Origin: Pedobacter cryophilus
Lineage (GTDB): Bacteria > Bacteroidota > Bacteroidia > Sphingobacteriales > Sphingobacteriaceae
Length of the DNA: 64,000 nt
Assembly: GCF_005116455.1 (NCBI RefSeq)
Contig: NZ_SWBP01000002.1
Span: 496,001 to 560,000, forward strand
Direction of reading: 5' to 3'
The position numbers and the translations under genes are program-made. Positions within the stretch are counted from its first letter, which is position 1, and each line of letters begins with the position of its first letter. Positions 8,644 through 16,257 of the stretch are shown piece after piece. The notes below the pieces were generated by a model. The model was not told where the DNA came from and searched no databases. It was given only the letters and a program-made list of their open reading frames with translations.

Positions 8644-9066
8644 TTACAAAACTTTAGTGTGATTAATCTTTTTTGTGCCTAGCTGTTTATGCTCAAGTAA
8701 ATATCCAATAGTAATACTCATTACTAAAATAACGGTATCTCTTATTCCAATTTCTACAAAATAATTAGTAAACGTAGTTTTCATCATAGGAATCAGAAAT
8801 ATAGTATCCATTATAATATTAATAGCAAACCAAGAAAAGCCTGTGATAAATCCATTTAAAATATAATGATTACCTAATATTTTGAAATGGCGATAAAGCA
8901 AATAACAGCCATCAACACTGCTAAAAACAAGCATTATAGATTTAAATAAATTATAGGAGATTAGCAATTCGCCATTTCTATCGTAAAAAAAGAAAGAAAA
9001 CCCAAAAGGAATGAGCCAGCTTAAAAATCCGAGAAAAATATTTCTGATGATAATAAGCAAAATCAT
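8644..9066 (-). CDS. Small integral membrane protein, unknown function
   Basis: This 140-residue protein is mostly hydrophobic, with about four predicted membrane helices (near residues 1-28, 38-58, 70-95 and 108-124) and a basic tail, KQLGTKKINHTKVL. I recognise no motif or family. It is the last gene of a minus-strand series that begins at 12574, separated from the VOC gene by about 100 bases, so it may have its own promoter. Confidence 0.65.
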   Translation of the reverse strand: MILLIIIRNIFLGFLSWLIPFGFSFFFYDRNGELLISYNLFKSIMLVFSSVDGCYLLYRHFKILGNHYILNGFITGFSWFAINIIMDTIFLIPMMKTTFTNYFVEIGIRDTVILVMSITIGYLLEHKQLGTKKINHTKVL

Positions 9067-9167
9067 GATATAGGTTTTTAATAAATATCTGTACTTATTA
9101 AATTTTCATCAATGATGGCTATCATTTAAGACTAAACTTTTAGTCAGTAATTTGATCAGTAAATGCT

Positions 9168-9581
9168 TTATAAAAACACCTCTTCAGGTTTTTTAAAGCA
9201 TTTAAATTCTAAGGGATTATTGCTGAAATCTAAAATAAATAGAATTTTTTGTTCGCCTGTTTGACCTTCATATCTGGTTTGAGGTTCAATAATGAAATGA
9301 ACTTGGTTTGCTTTTAATTTTAAACTCAGTTTTTCAAATTCTTCGATTGATAAAATGCAGCCAAAATGAGGAATAGGAACTTTTACGCCATCTACCAAGC
9401 CGCAATAATCAAGTTGGGGAATATGGTTAGAAACATGAGCCGAAATTTGATGACCAAAAAAATCAAAATCAACCCAATGATCAGTTTCTCGGCCTAATGC
9501 ACAACCTAAAATTTCATGATAAAAACGTTTAGTACTGGCTATGTCTTTTACTTTAAATGCGTAGTGAAAGCTGTTTTTCAT
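9168..9581 (-). CDS. VOC (glyoxalase/bleomycin-resistance) family protein
   Basis: A 137-residue single-domain protein of the vicinal oxygen chelate fold. The opening HYAFKVKDIASTKRFYHEILGC and the late FILDFSNNPLEFKCF are the classic first and last strands of such domains; His6 and the Glu in LEFK are plausible metal ligands. The family includes lyases, dioxygenases and resistance proteins, so substrate cannot be inferred. It follows the hydroxyacid dehydrogenase gene by 4 bases, so the two are almost certainly cotranscribed. Confidence 0.85.
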   Translation of the reverse strand: MKNSFHYAFKVKDIASTKRFYHEILGCALGRETDHWVDFDFFGHQISAHVSNHIPQLDYCGLVDGVKVPIPHFGCILSIEEFEKLSLKLKANQVHFIIEPQTRYEGQTGEQKILFILDFSNNPLEFKCFKKPEEVFL

Positions 9582-9585
9582 TTAA

Positions 9586-10515
9586 TCAATATCCTTTAGT
9601 TAATGATACAGTGTGTTTTAAAGGTAAACCGTTTAAAAGATTTTTATAATTTTTTACCACCAATAAAACTGCCGATTCTATATTGGTAATGCTGGCAATA
9701 TGTGGGGTAATTTGAATTTTTGGATGCGCCCAAAAAGGATGATCGCTTGGTAAAGGTTCGGTTCTAAAAACGTCTAAGAAAGCGCCAGAAAGATGTTCGG
9801 TATTAAGGAGCTCCATTAAATCTTGTTCTACTAAATGCTCTCCTCTGCCCACATTAATTAAAAAACCGCCTTTATTAAGTTTCATCAAAAGGCTTTTATT
9901 AATGATATTTTCTGTTTGTATGGTTGCCGGAAGTAGGTTAATCAACACATCAGTATTTTTTAAGCAGCTATCCATTTCTGCTGCTCCGGCATAGCAATCT
10001 ACACCTGTAATATCCTTTTTAGACCCCGACCAGCCTTTTACTGTAAAGCCAATTATCGCCAATTTTTTTGCTACATCAGCACCAATTTCTCCTATACCTA
10101 AAATAGAAATATGAGTGTTAGCAATGTTTTTATAAGTTTTAGGTTGCCATAATTTATGCTCCTTTTGCTGGCTGTATAAAGGGATATTTTTAAGCTGAAC
10201 TAAAATTGTGGTCAATAAAAACTCAAACATATCATGTGACAGGTTTTCATCTACAATTCTACAAACCGTTTGATTTTCTTTAATTTCTTGTTTTTTAGTG
10301 ATATGATCTATGGCAGCACCAACAGATTGAATCACTTTTACATTTGGAAAATTAGCTAAAACATCAGCATCTGGTTTCCAGCATAAAACAAATTCTACAG
10401 ATTCTTTATCCTTGATATTTGGATAAATCTCTACTAAGGTTTCGGGAAGGTGAGCTTGCAAAGCAGTTGCCCAATGTTTTGGATCTTTATGGTTAAAAAT
10501 TATAGCGATGCTCAT
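9586..10515 (-). CDS. D-2-hydroxyacid dehydrogenase, glyoxylate/hydroxypyruvate reductase type
   Basis: This 309-residue enzyme resembles GhrA: an NAD(P)-binding domain with ISILGIGEIGADVAKKLAI near residues 132-150, an active-site Arg in INVGRGEHLV, and the catalytic His in ITPHIAS. It would reduce glyoxylate or hydroxypyruvate, or oxidise a related hydroxyacid, in the cytoplasm. It sits between a GNAT gene (18-base gap) and a VOC gene (4-base gap) in one probable operon. The exact substrate is not evident. Confidence 0.88.
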   Translation of the reverse strand: MSIAIIFNHKDPKHWATALQAHLPETLVEIYPNIKDKESVEFVLCWKPDADVLANFPNVKVIQSVGAAIDHITKKQEIKENQTVCRIVDENLSHDMFEFLLTTILVQLKNIPLYSQQKEHKLWQPKTYKNIANTHISILGIGEIGADVAKKLAIIGFTVKGWSGSKKDITGVDCYAGAAEMDSCLKNTDVLINLLPATIQTENIINKSLLMKLNKGGFLINVGRGEHLVEQDLMELLNTEHLSGAFLDVFRTEPLPSDHPFWAHPKIQITPHIASITNIESAVLLVVKNYKNLLNGLPLKHTVSLTKGY

Positions 10516-10533
10516 CTGTTTTGGTTTAAATAA

Positions 10534-11085
10534 TTAAGATTTAGCATCCCATTCTTTTTTTAATAAAGCATATTGAAATTCACTTCCCCATTTTCCTTTA
10601 AAAAATATATTCTCAATAAAGTGCCCTTCCTGTCTAAAACCAACACTTTTTAATAAATTAATGGAAGCAATGTTTTCTGCATCAACAATTTCAACTACTC
10701 TGTGTATGTTTTTTATGTCGAATAGAAATGTCATAATTCCTAAAAGCACTTCTTTTGCAAAGCCATTTTTTTGCTGAAGGTGTGAAATAGTAATTCCTAT
10801 TTCTGCAATTCTAACATCATCATCTTGAAGTTTAATGGCACAGTCTCCAATAATTTTTCCAGTTTGTTTGTGCTCAATTCCATATTGAACCCATTCGCCA
10901 GCGGCACCAAACTTTTTATCTAACTGAGATTGAATAAAATCTTCAGCTTGCTCTAAATTCATCACATCAAATCCTTGGTATTTTGTGACTTCTGGATTTG
11001 AGCGATAAACATGAAAGTCACTTAAATCTATTAATTTAAGGTTGCGTATTTGTAGCCTAGAAGTATTGATGTTTAAGATTTCCAT
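10534..11085 (-). CDS. GNAT N-acetyltransferase, RimJ/RimL-like
   Basis: A 183-residue acetyltransferase. The N-terminal TSRLQIRNLKLIDLSDFHVY and the core IGDCAIKL...AEIGITI are typical of the RimJ/RimL class. The acetyl-CoA loop (around QKNGFAKEVL) is less glycine-rich than usual but in place, and IASINLLKSVGFRQEGHF is the conserved motif B region. Such proteins acetylate protein N-termini, amines or antibiotics; the target is not inferable. It belongs to the minus-strand run with the hydroxyacid dehydrogenase. Confidence 0.88.
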   Translation of the reverse strand: MEILNINTSRLQIRNLKLIDLSDFHVYRSNPEVTKYQGFDVMNLEQAEDFIQSQLDKKFGAAGEWVQYGIEHKQTGKIIGDCAIKLQDDDVRIAEIGITISHLQQKNGFAKEVLLGIMTFLFDIKNIHRVVEIVDAENIASINLLKSVGFRQEGHFIENIFFKGKWGSEFQYALLKKEWDAKS

Positions 11086-11137
11086 CTTTTTAATTGTACC
11101 GATTTAAAATTTACAGCCATGCAATAATAGCTAAATT

Positions 11138-12100
11138 TTAAATGCTAAAGGTTTTAGATGAGCCCTCTTTTTTAGCCATATTAGATATAAAATGACAATG
11201 GCTAATGGCAGTTTCTTCTAAGGGTTTATTTTTAAATTTATCTGCAAGTGAAATTTGAGTTAGTTCTCCTAAGTTGCCCTCCCTAAAAGATTCTTCCGAA
11301 ATGGGGATTTTTAAATCGGAATAAATTTGTTTGTAATCATAAATTCTTAACCTGTTTTGAGGCTGAATGGAGTTGTCAATCCATTTCCATTCTAGGTCAG
11401 AAAACTGCAAAAAGTTATAAATATTTATAGATGAATCTAAATGTGCAAAATGATCTGAAAGGTCAATAAAATGCGACATTACTCCATTCTGTTTTTTTAC
11501 CACTCTATTAAACTCGGCCATTATCGGAATCAAAATATCGGGATATATATGTTCAAATGTGTTGTTAGAATTAATTAAATCAACAGAATTACCGGCTAGT
11601 GAAAGTTTCCTTGCATCTTCAATAAGGTAAATGATGTTTAATTTTTGAAGGATTTCCTCCAAAGAAAGGGTGTCATATTTTAGAAGAATATCTTGGGTGA
11701 TCTCCAGTTTGCTTGGTATAAAATCGAAGTGATTTTTTAGTTGTCCTAAATCATAACAAGTAACTAACTTCTCTAAAGTAGTTTTTATTCTCTTTTTGGA
11801 GGTTAAGAATGAAATATCTACTGAATATATTTGGTCCGTACCAACTAAAAAGAAACTGATAGGGACAATGGGATACCAACCAGTTCCTATTTCTAGGCAA
11901 GTCGCCGGAATTGGTTTGTTACCATATTTCTGAAAAGCTTTTAGATGATCTCTTGCATGTGCAAGTCTGTCATAAAAATATTCATCAGATAGGTTTACAC
12001 CTTTGGTAACATACTTCTGAAAAATGTAATTGATTTGTTGGCTTAGCGGTAAAAAGGAAATAATTTTTTGAACAATTGCCTTTTGTTTCCACTTTTGCAT
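11138..12100 (-). CDS. SAM-dependent methyltransferase-like protein
   Basis: This 320-residue protein shows a methyltransferase motif I in TCLEIGTGWYPIVPI at about residues 67-81, then a strand-2 region IYSVDISFL. Residues near 180-205 (AGNSVDLINSNNTFEHIYPD) match the methyltransferase-11 'SVD...FEH' segment. The long N-terminal helical part and the extended C-terminus are unassigned. No signal peptide, so cytoplasmic. The substrate is unknown. It lies between GNAT and cupin genes on the same strand. Confidence 0.75.
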   Translation of the reverse strand: MQKWKQKAIVQKIISFLPLSQQINYIFQKYVTKGVNLSDEYFYDRLAHARDHLKAFQKYGNKPIPATCLEIGTGWYPIVPISFFLVGTDQIYSVDISFLTSKKRIKTTLEKLVTCYDLGQLKNHFDFIPSKLEITQDILLKYDTLSLEEILQKLNIIYLIEDARKLSLAGNSVDLINSNNTFEHIYPDILIPIMAEFNRVVKKQNGVMSHFIDLSDHFAHLDSSINIYNFLQFSDLEWKWIDNSIQPQNRLRIYDYKQIYSDLKIPISEESFREGNLGELTQISLADKFKNKPLEETAISHCHFISNMAKKEGSSKTFSI

Positions 12101-12142
12101 GATATAATTTTCTATTGATAAACCTGTGTTTAGAATGATTTA

Positions 12143-12574
12143 CTAACGCTTTTCGTAATTAATAATAATGGTTAAATCTTTATTGCCAATTACCTTTAAA
12201 CCATGCGAACTTCCTGGTCGGGTTAAAACTGCATCACCAGCTTTTACTTTAAAAGAGCTGCCATTCATTTGCATTTCGCCTTCCCCATCAACAACATAAT
12301 AAATTTCATCTTCCTTTTGTAAATGATACCCAATTGCCGAACCCGGTTTTAGCACTCTTTTTTTGAAAACCAGTTTAAGATCCTTTGCTTTAGCAAAAAA
12401 ATGAGAACCTGTAGTGATGCCTCCACCATTATGAGTGCCCGGTTCTTGCACCGCAATATCCTTCTCGTTTTCTAATAAATAAGCTTCCACTAATTGCTTT
12501 GCTATTAAAGGAGCAGTTTGATAAAGAACCACAATGCTTAATAAAATGCTGAGGATGATTTTATATTTTTTCAT
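12143..12574 (-). CDS. Membrane-anchored or exported cupin protein
   Basis: The preferred start is the ATG at 12572-12574, because it gives MKKYKIILSILLSIVVLY, a normal signal or anchor; an in-frame ATG 39 bases upstream adds an unlikely extension. The remaining 120 residues form a single cupin barrel with LKPGSAIGYHLQKEDEIYYV, matching cupin motif 1 (H, E and E ligand positions), and AVLTRPGSSHGLKVI, matching motif 2. Function within this diverse family is unknown. It is the first gene of the minus-strand run down to 8644. Confidence 0.83.
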   Translation of the reverse strand: MKKYKIILSILLSIVVLYQTAPLIAKQLVEAYLLENEKDIAVQEPGTHNGGGITTGSHFFAKAKDLKLVFKKRVLKPGSAIGYHLQKEDEIYYVVDGEGEMQMNGSSFKVKAGDAVLTRPGSSHGLKVIGNKDLTIIINYEKR

Positions 12575-12630
12575 GACTGAGGCTTTGGTTGGTTTGAACA
12601 TACGGAGATTCAAAGATATTAATTTTTCTG

Positions 12631-12687
12631 TCCTTAGAGTTCCGCAGGGCTCTAAGGATTTAATAATGGAAAAGAGTCTCCAGACTC
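12631..12687. repeat. Two consecutive short hairpins
   Basis: TCCTTAGAG (12631-12639) pairs perfectly with CTCTAAGGA (12650-12658). Next, GAGTCT (12674-12679) pairs with AGACTC (12682-12687) around a CC loop. They lie in the gene-free stretch 12575-12953, directly before the repeat at 12721. The first could terminate nothing obvious, since the flanking genes diverge here. Confidence 0.45.
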
Positions 12688-12720
12688 GGCTAAAGTAAAT
12701 CTAACTAAAAATTCACCAAC

Positions 12721-12812
12721 CCAAAGTTAAATAAACGGGGGTGAAGCGGCACCCCGGATTGCCTTTTTTTCAAAGGCAAACGGAGTATAGCGTAAAACCC
12801 GACTGGCGGAAA
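12721..12812. repeat. Structured dispersed repeat, copy A
   Basis: This shares CCnAAGTTAAATAAAC, CCCGGATTG and GCnAACGGA blocks, in order, with 23495-23600. The central stem is TTGCCTTT (12759-12766) with AAAGGCAA (12772-12779). In copy B the same stem is TTGGCTT/AAGCCAA, a two-pair compensatory change. A second hairpin here is GGGGTG (12738-12743) with CACCCC (12750-12755). The rest of the 12575-12953 gap holds two hairpins and the nuoH promoter motif. Confidence 0.65.
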
Positions 12813-12921
12813 TAAACAGCAATAGCTTACCTTTTCTTAACATAAAAATAATAATGTCTATTAATTTAGTAGTTATTTGTAATTCATCAGCTTAAAAGCG
12901 TAATTCTTTACTCAAAATCCT

Positions 12922-12929
12922 TAAGTTTG
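12922..12929 (+). promoter_or_regulatory. -7 element upstream of nuoH
   Basis: TAAGTTTG fits TAnnTTTG and lies 24 bases before the nuoH start. It supports nuoH as the first gene of this transcript. Confidence 0.5.
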
Positions 12930-12953
12930 CATCTCAAAAACAAGGCTTAGAGA

Positions 12954-14024
12954 TTGAATTTTTACCTCTTATATTTTTTGGTTGCGGCTTCTATTTTTAG
13001 CTTTATCGCTGTGTTTTCGCTGCTGAGCGTATATGCCGAGCGTAAAATTTCAGCTTTCATACAAGATCGTTTGGGCCCCATGGAAGTGGGAAAATACGGT
13101 TTATTGCAAACTTTTGCAGACATTTTAAAGCTTATTCAAAAAGAATTTATTGTCCCCACCGTTGCTGATAAGGTTTTGTTTACGCTGGCCCCGGTTATTA
13201 TTTTTATAGCTGTTTTTTTAGGTTTTGTGGCTTTACCTTGGGCGCCAAATTTGGTTCCTGCCAGTATGAATATTGGTGTTTTTTATGTTTTCGCCATTAT
13301 TTCTGTAGAGGCATTGGGCATTTTGATGGCGGGTTGGGGCTCTAATAACAAATACAGTTTATTTGGGGCGGTTCGTTCGGTAGCGCAAATGGTTTCTTAT
13401 GAAATTCCAGCGGGTTTTGCCATTATTTCTGCGGTGATGATTGCCCAAAGCTTAGATTTACAAGTCATCAATTATAATCAGGGAATTTTAGCCACTCAAG
13501 AAATTAAGTTTTTGGGCTTTTTAGAGGTGAACCAAATTGGAGGTATTTTGGCCTGGAATGTTTTTCAATCTCCGCACCTAATTATTGCTTACATTATTTA
13601 CTTTATTGCTTCTTTGGCCGAATGTAATAGAGCTCCTTTTGATATTCCAGAGGCAGAATCTGAGTTGATTGGGGGCTTCCATACTGAATACACCGGACTG
13701 CGTTTTGCGTTCATATTTTTAGCCGAATATGCCATGATGTTTTTGGTAGCCATGTTTGGGGTTACTTTGTTTTTAGGAGGTTGGAACACGCCTTTCCCAA
13801 ATATTGGGAGTTTAAAATTAGCCGATTATACCACTGGAATTTACTGGGGTATTTTTTGGGTGATGGGCAAAAGTTTATTGATAGTAGCCATTCAAATGTG
13901 GATTCGCTGGACTTTACCTCGAATGAGGGTGGATCAGTTAATGTCGCTTTGCTGGAAAGTGTTAACGCCCCTAGCTTTTGCCTGTTTGGTAGCCTCGGGA
14001 TTATGGAGATTATTGCTTTTTTAA
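12954..14024 (+). CDS. nuoH: NADH-quinone oxidoreductase subunit H
   Basis: NuoH is the membrane subunit that forms the quinone pocket of complex I. The 356-residue protein has about eight membrane helices and the hallmark AERKISAFIQDRLGPMEVG (residues 23-41), plus ASLAECNRAPFDIPEAESEL near residue 220. The start is TTG at 12954, giving MNFYLLYFLVAASIF; no better ATG is near. It heads a nuoH-N run here, whereas the usual order has nuoA-G before it; those genes are not in the window. Confidence 0.96.
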   Translation: MNFYLLYFLVAASIFSFIAVFSLLSVYAERKISAFIQDRLGPMEVGKYGLLQTFADILKLIQKEFIVPTVADKVLFTLAPVIIFIAVFLGFVALPWAPNLVPASMNIGVFYVFAIISVEALGILMAGWGSNNKYSLFGAVRSVAQMVSYEIPAGFAIISAVMIAQSLDLQVINYNQGILATQEIKFLGFLEVNQIGGILAWNVFQSPHLIIAYIIYFIASLAECNRAPFDIPEAESELIGGFHTEYTGLRFAFIFLAEYAMMFLVAMFGVTLFLGGWNTPFPNIGSLKLADYTTGIYWGIFWVMGKSLLIVAIQMWIRWTLPRMRVDQLMSLCWKVLTPLAFACLVASGLWRLLLF

Positions 14025-14025
14025 A

Positions 14026-14610
14026 ATGATAAAAACTGCTTTAAATGGATTTTTAACGGCATGGAAAGGTTTATCCTTAACCATGGGGCATTTTGTGGGC
14101 GCTAGAAAATCTAAAAAAGTAAAGGGAATTAAAGAAGCCGATTATTTTGAACAGCAAAATGGGATTGCTACGGTTCAATATCCGCATCAGAAATTACCGG
14201 TGCCAGAGGTGGGGCGTTATCAGTTAAATGTAGAAATTGATGATTGCATTGTGTGTGATTTATGCGCCAAAATTTGTCCGGTAAATTGCATTGAAATTGA
14301 GGCTATAAAATCTACCGAAGCGATTGGTAAAACCTCTGATGGATCTGTAAAACGTTTGTATGCGCCTAAGTTTGATATAGACATGGCCAAATGTATGTAT
14401 TGCGGTTTATGCACTACGGTTTGCCCAACCGAATGTATTGTGATGACGCCTGAATACGATAAAAGTGTGACTCATATTTCTGATTTGAATTACAAATTTG
14501 CCACCATGACAGAGCAAGAAGCCCAACAAAAGAGAGCAGAATTAGAAAAGCAGCAGACCGAAAGACAAGCTGCAAAGTTAGCGGCTATGAATAAAGCAGA
14601 AGATCAATAA
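14026..14610 (+). CDS. nuoI: NADH-quinone oxidoreductase subunit I
   Basis: NuoI carries the two [4Fe-4S] clusters N6a and N6b that pass electrons toward the quinone. The clusters are visible as CIVCDLCAKICP (Cys 74, 77, 80, 84) with Cys88, and CMYCGLCTTVCP (Cys 123, 126, 129, 133) with Cys137. The 194-residue length includes a charged C-terminal tail rich in Glu, Gln and Lys. It starts 2 bases after nuoH stops. Confidence 0.97.
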   Translation: MIKTALNGFLTAWKGLSLTMGHFVGARKSKKVKGIKEADYFEQQNGIATVQYPHQKLPVPEVGRYQLNVEIDDCIVCDLCAKICPVNCIEIEAIKSTEAIGKTSDGSVKRLYAPKFDIDMAKCMYCGLCTTVCPTECIVMTPEYDKSVTHISDLNYKFATMTEQEAQQKRAELEKQQTERQAAKLAAMNKAEDQ

Positions 14611-14612
14611 AG

Positions 14613-15161
14613 ATGGATGTAGCGCAAATTATATTTTACATTTTAGCGGCTATTGCGGTGCTCAGCGGTGTTTTTGTGGTGAGTAGTGGGCATTTGGTTC
14701 GTTCTGTATTTATGTTTTTTGTGACTTTATTTGCCGTTGCCGGATTATATGTTTTTGCTTTGGCAGATTTTGTGGCTTTAACGCAGGTTGTGATTTACGT
14801 AGGTGGCGTTTTAGTTTTATTGCTTTTTGCATTTATGCTCTCCAACAAAGAATCATTAGATGGTTTTGGGAAAATATCTTCTGGTTTATTATCTACCAAT
14901 CGTTTAGCCGGGGTAATTATCTCCTTTGCTTTCCTGTTTATTTTGGTGATGATTTTTAGTAAAATAGATTTTGAATCTTTAAACTGGATAAAAGCATCAC
15001 AATTGAGCGGAAACGTTAAAACCGTAACAGATGACACCATTAAAAATATAGGTGTAAACATGATGAGTAAATATCTTTTACCCTTAGAAATGGTTTCTAT
15101 TTTATTAATGATGGCTTTAATTGGTGCGGCTCATATTGCGAGAAAAGAGTCTCATGAATGA
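14613..15161 (+). CDS. nuoJ: NADH-quinone oxidoreductase subunit J
   Basis: This 182-residue membrane subunit of complex I has about five helices. The conserved region ALADFVALTQVVIYVGGVLVLL is cut here to its recognisable core, TQVVIYVGGVLVLLLFA, near residues 57-73, the pi-bulge helix implicated in proton coupling. It starts 2 bases after nuoI. Normally nuoK follows at once, but here a toxin-antitoxin pair separates them. Confidence 0.95.
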   Translation: MDVAQIIFYILAAIAVLSGVFVVSSGHLVRSVFMFFVTLFAVAGLYVFALADFVALTQVVIYVGGVLVLLLFAFMLSNKESLDGFGKISSGLLSTNRLAGVIISFAFLFILVMIFSKIDFESLNWIKASQLSGNVKTVTDDTIKNIGVNMMSKYLLPLEMVSILLMMALIGAAHIARKESHE

Positions 15162-15202
15162 TAAAAACGTTAGTTTCTAAATTTGGAAACTTTTAATTAA
15201 TT

Positions 15203-15559
15203 TTGAATATATTTAAGTTGATATACTTTGAAACAAGATTTTTAGAAGAGGCTGATCAATTCATAGCGACACTTGACTTAAAAACTGTAAAAAAGGTTTT
15301 TTACAATATAGATTTGGCAGAACAAACCAATGACCCAAAGTTGTTTAAAAAATTGCAACATGATATGTGGGAATTTAGGATAAGGTATAATGGTTTACAA
15401 GTTAGATTGCTCGCCTTTTGGGACAAAACCAATAGCAATCATACCCTAGTTTTTGCTACACATGGATTTATCAAAAAGGTAGATAAAGTTCCGGCAAATG
15501 AAATTGAGAGAGCAGTTAGAATAAAGAACAATTATTTTGATTTAAAAGGAAAAATTTAA
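15203..15559 (+). CDS. HigB/Gp49-like toxin (RelE superfamily) inside nuo
   Basis: This 118-residue protein matches the phage-derived Gp49-like/HigB family: WEFRIRYNGLQVRLLAFWD, then LVFATHGFIKKVDKVPANEI, and a final helix ERAVRIKNNYFD. Family members are ribosome-dependent or free mRNA interferases. The start is TTG at 15203, 41 bases after nuoJ. The XRE-type partner follows 4 bases later, the reverse of classic antitoxin-first order but normal for HigBA. It is on the nuo strand, so read-through from the nuo promoter would transcribe it. Confidence 0.88.
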   Translation: MNIFKLIYFETRFLEEADQFIATLDLKTVKKVFYNIDLAEQTNDPKLFKKLQHDMWEFRIRYNGLQVRLLAFWDKTNSNHTLVFATHGFIKKVDKVPANEIERAVRIKNNYFDLKGKI

Positions 15560-15563
15560 CGTC

Positions 15564-15890
15564 ATGGAAAAAGAAGAAATAAAATCATATTCTCTTTCAG
15601 AAATGAAGGACAAATATATTGGAACTTTAGGCTCTGTAGAAAGAGAAAACTATGAATATGAGCTTAGAATGGATGTTTTAGGGAGAATGATTAAAACAGC
15701 AAGACAAGAACGTAATTTAACTCAAGAACAATTGGGTGAATTAGTTGGAGTTAAAAAAGCTCAGATTTCAAAATTAGAAAGTAGTGCAAATAGCGCAACT
15801 ATAGATACTATATTAAAGGTTTTTAAAGCGCTTAAAGCGGATATAAGCTTTAATGTAACTCTCGAAAATCAAAAATTGCAGTTGTTATAA
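15564..15890 (+). CDS. HigA-like XRE antitoxin inside nuo
   Basis: A 108-residue protein with a helix-turn-helix of the XRE/Cro type at about residues 40-95: MIKTARQERNLTQEQLGELV then KKAQISKLES. The N-terminal 35 residues (SLSEMKDKYIGTLGSVERE) resemble the antitoxin arm that covers HigB-type toxins. It should neutralise the toxin encoded just upstream and repress the module's promoter, as known for HigA. It lies 61 bases before nuoK. Confidence 0.88.
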   Translation: MEKEEIKSYSLSEMKDKYIGTLGSVERENYEYELRMDVLGRMIKTARQERNLTQEQLGELVGVKKAQISKLESSANSATIDTILKVFKALKADISFNVTLENQKLQLL

Positions 15891-15951
15891 TGGTTTTATT
15901 TAAATCATATAATTTAAAAGGGTTCATTATTGGTCAAAATAATAGGAATTT

Positions 15952-16257
15952 ATGATCCCTTTACAACATTTCTTATTTGTAGGCGCAACTTTATTCTCAT
16001 TAGGATTATTTGCCGTAATTACCCGTAAAAATGCCATTCAAATTTTGATGGGAATTGAGCTCATGATTAATGCTTCTATTTTAAATATGGCAGCTTTTGG
16101 CAAATATGATAAGGTTGATAATACCGGTCAAATCTTTGGCTTGTTCATTATTGTTTTGGCGGCAGCAGCAGTTGCGGTGGCGCTGGTTATCATCATGAAT
16201 TTATATAAAAGGGCAAAATCTATTGATCCTAATCAAACCAATACATTAAGAGGCTAA
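15952..16257 (+). CDS. nuoK: NADH-quinone oxidoreductase subunit K
   Basis: This 101-residue, three-helix membrane subunit has the MGIELMINASILNMAAF segment with the conserved helix-2 Glu (about residue 36), and a second conserved acidic position would be expected in helix 3. Length is exact for the family. Its TAA shares one base with the nuoL ATG (TAATG), indicating translational coupling. Confidence 0.96.
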   Translation: MIPLQHFLFVGATLFSLGLFAVITRKNAIQILMGIELMINASILNMAAFGKYDKVDNTGQIFGLFIIVLAAAAVAVALVIIMNLYKRAKSIDPNQTNTLRG

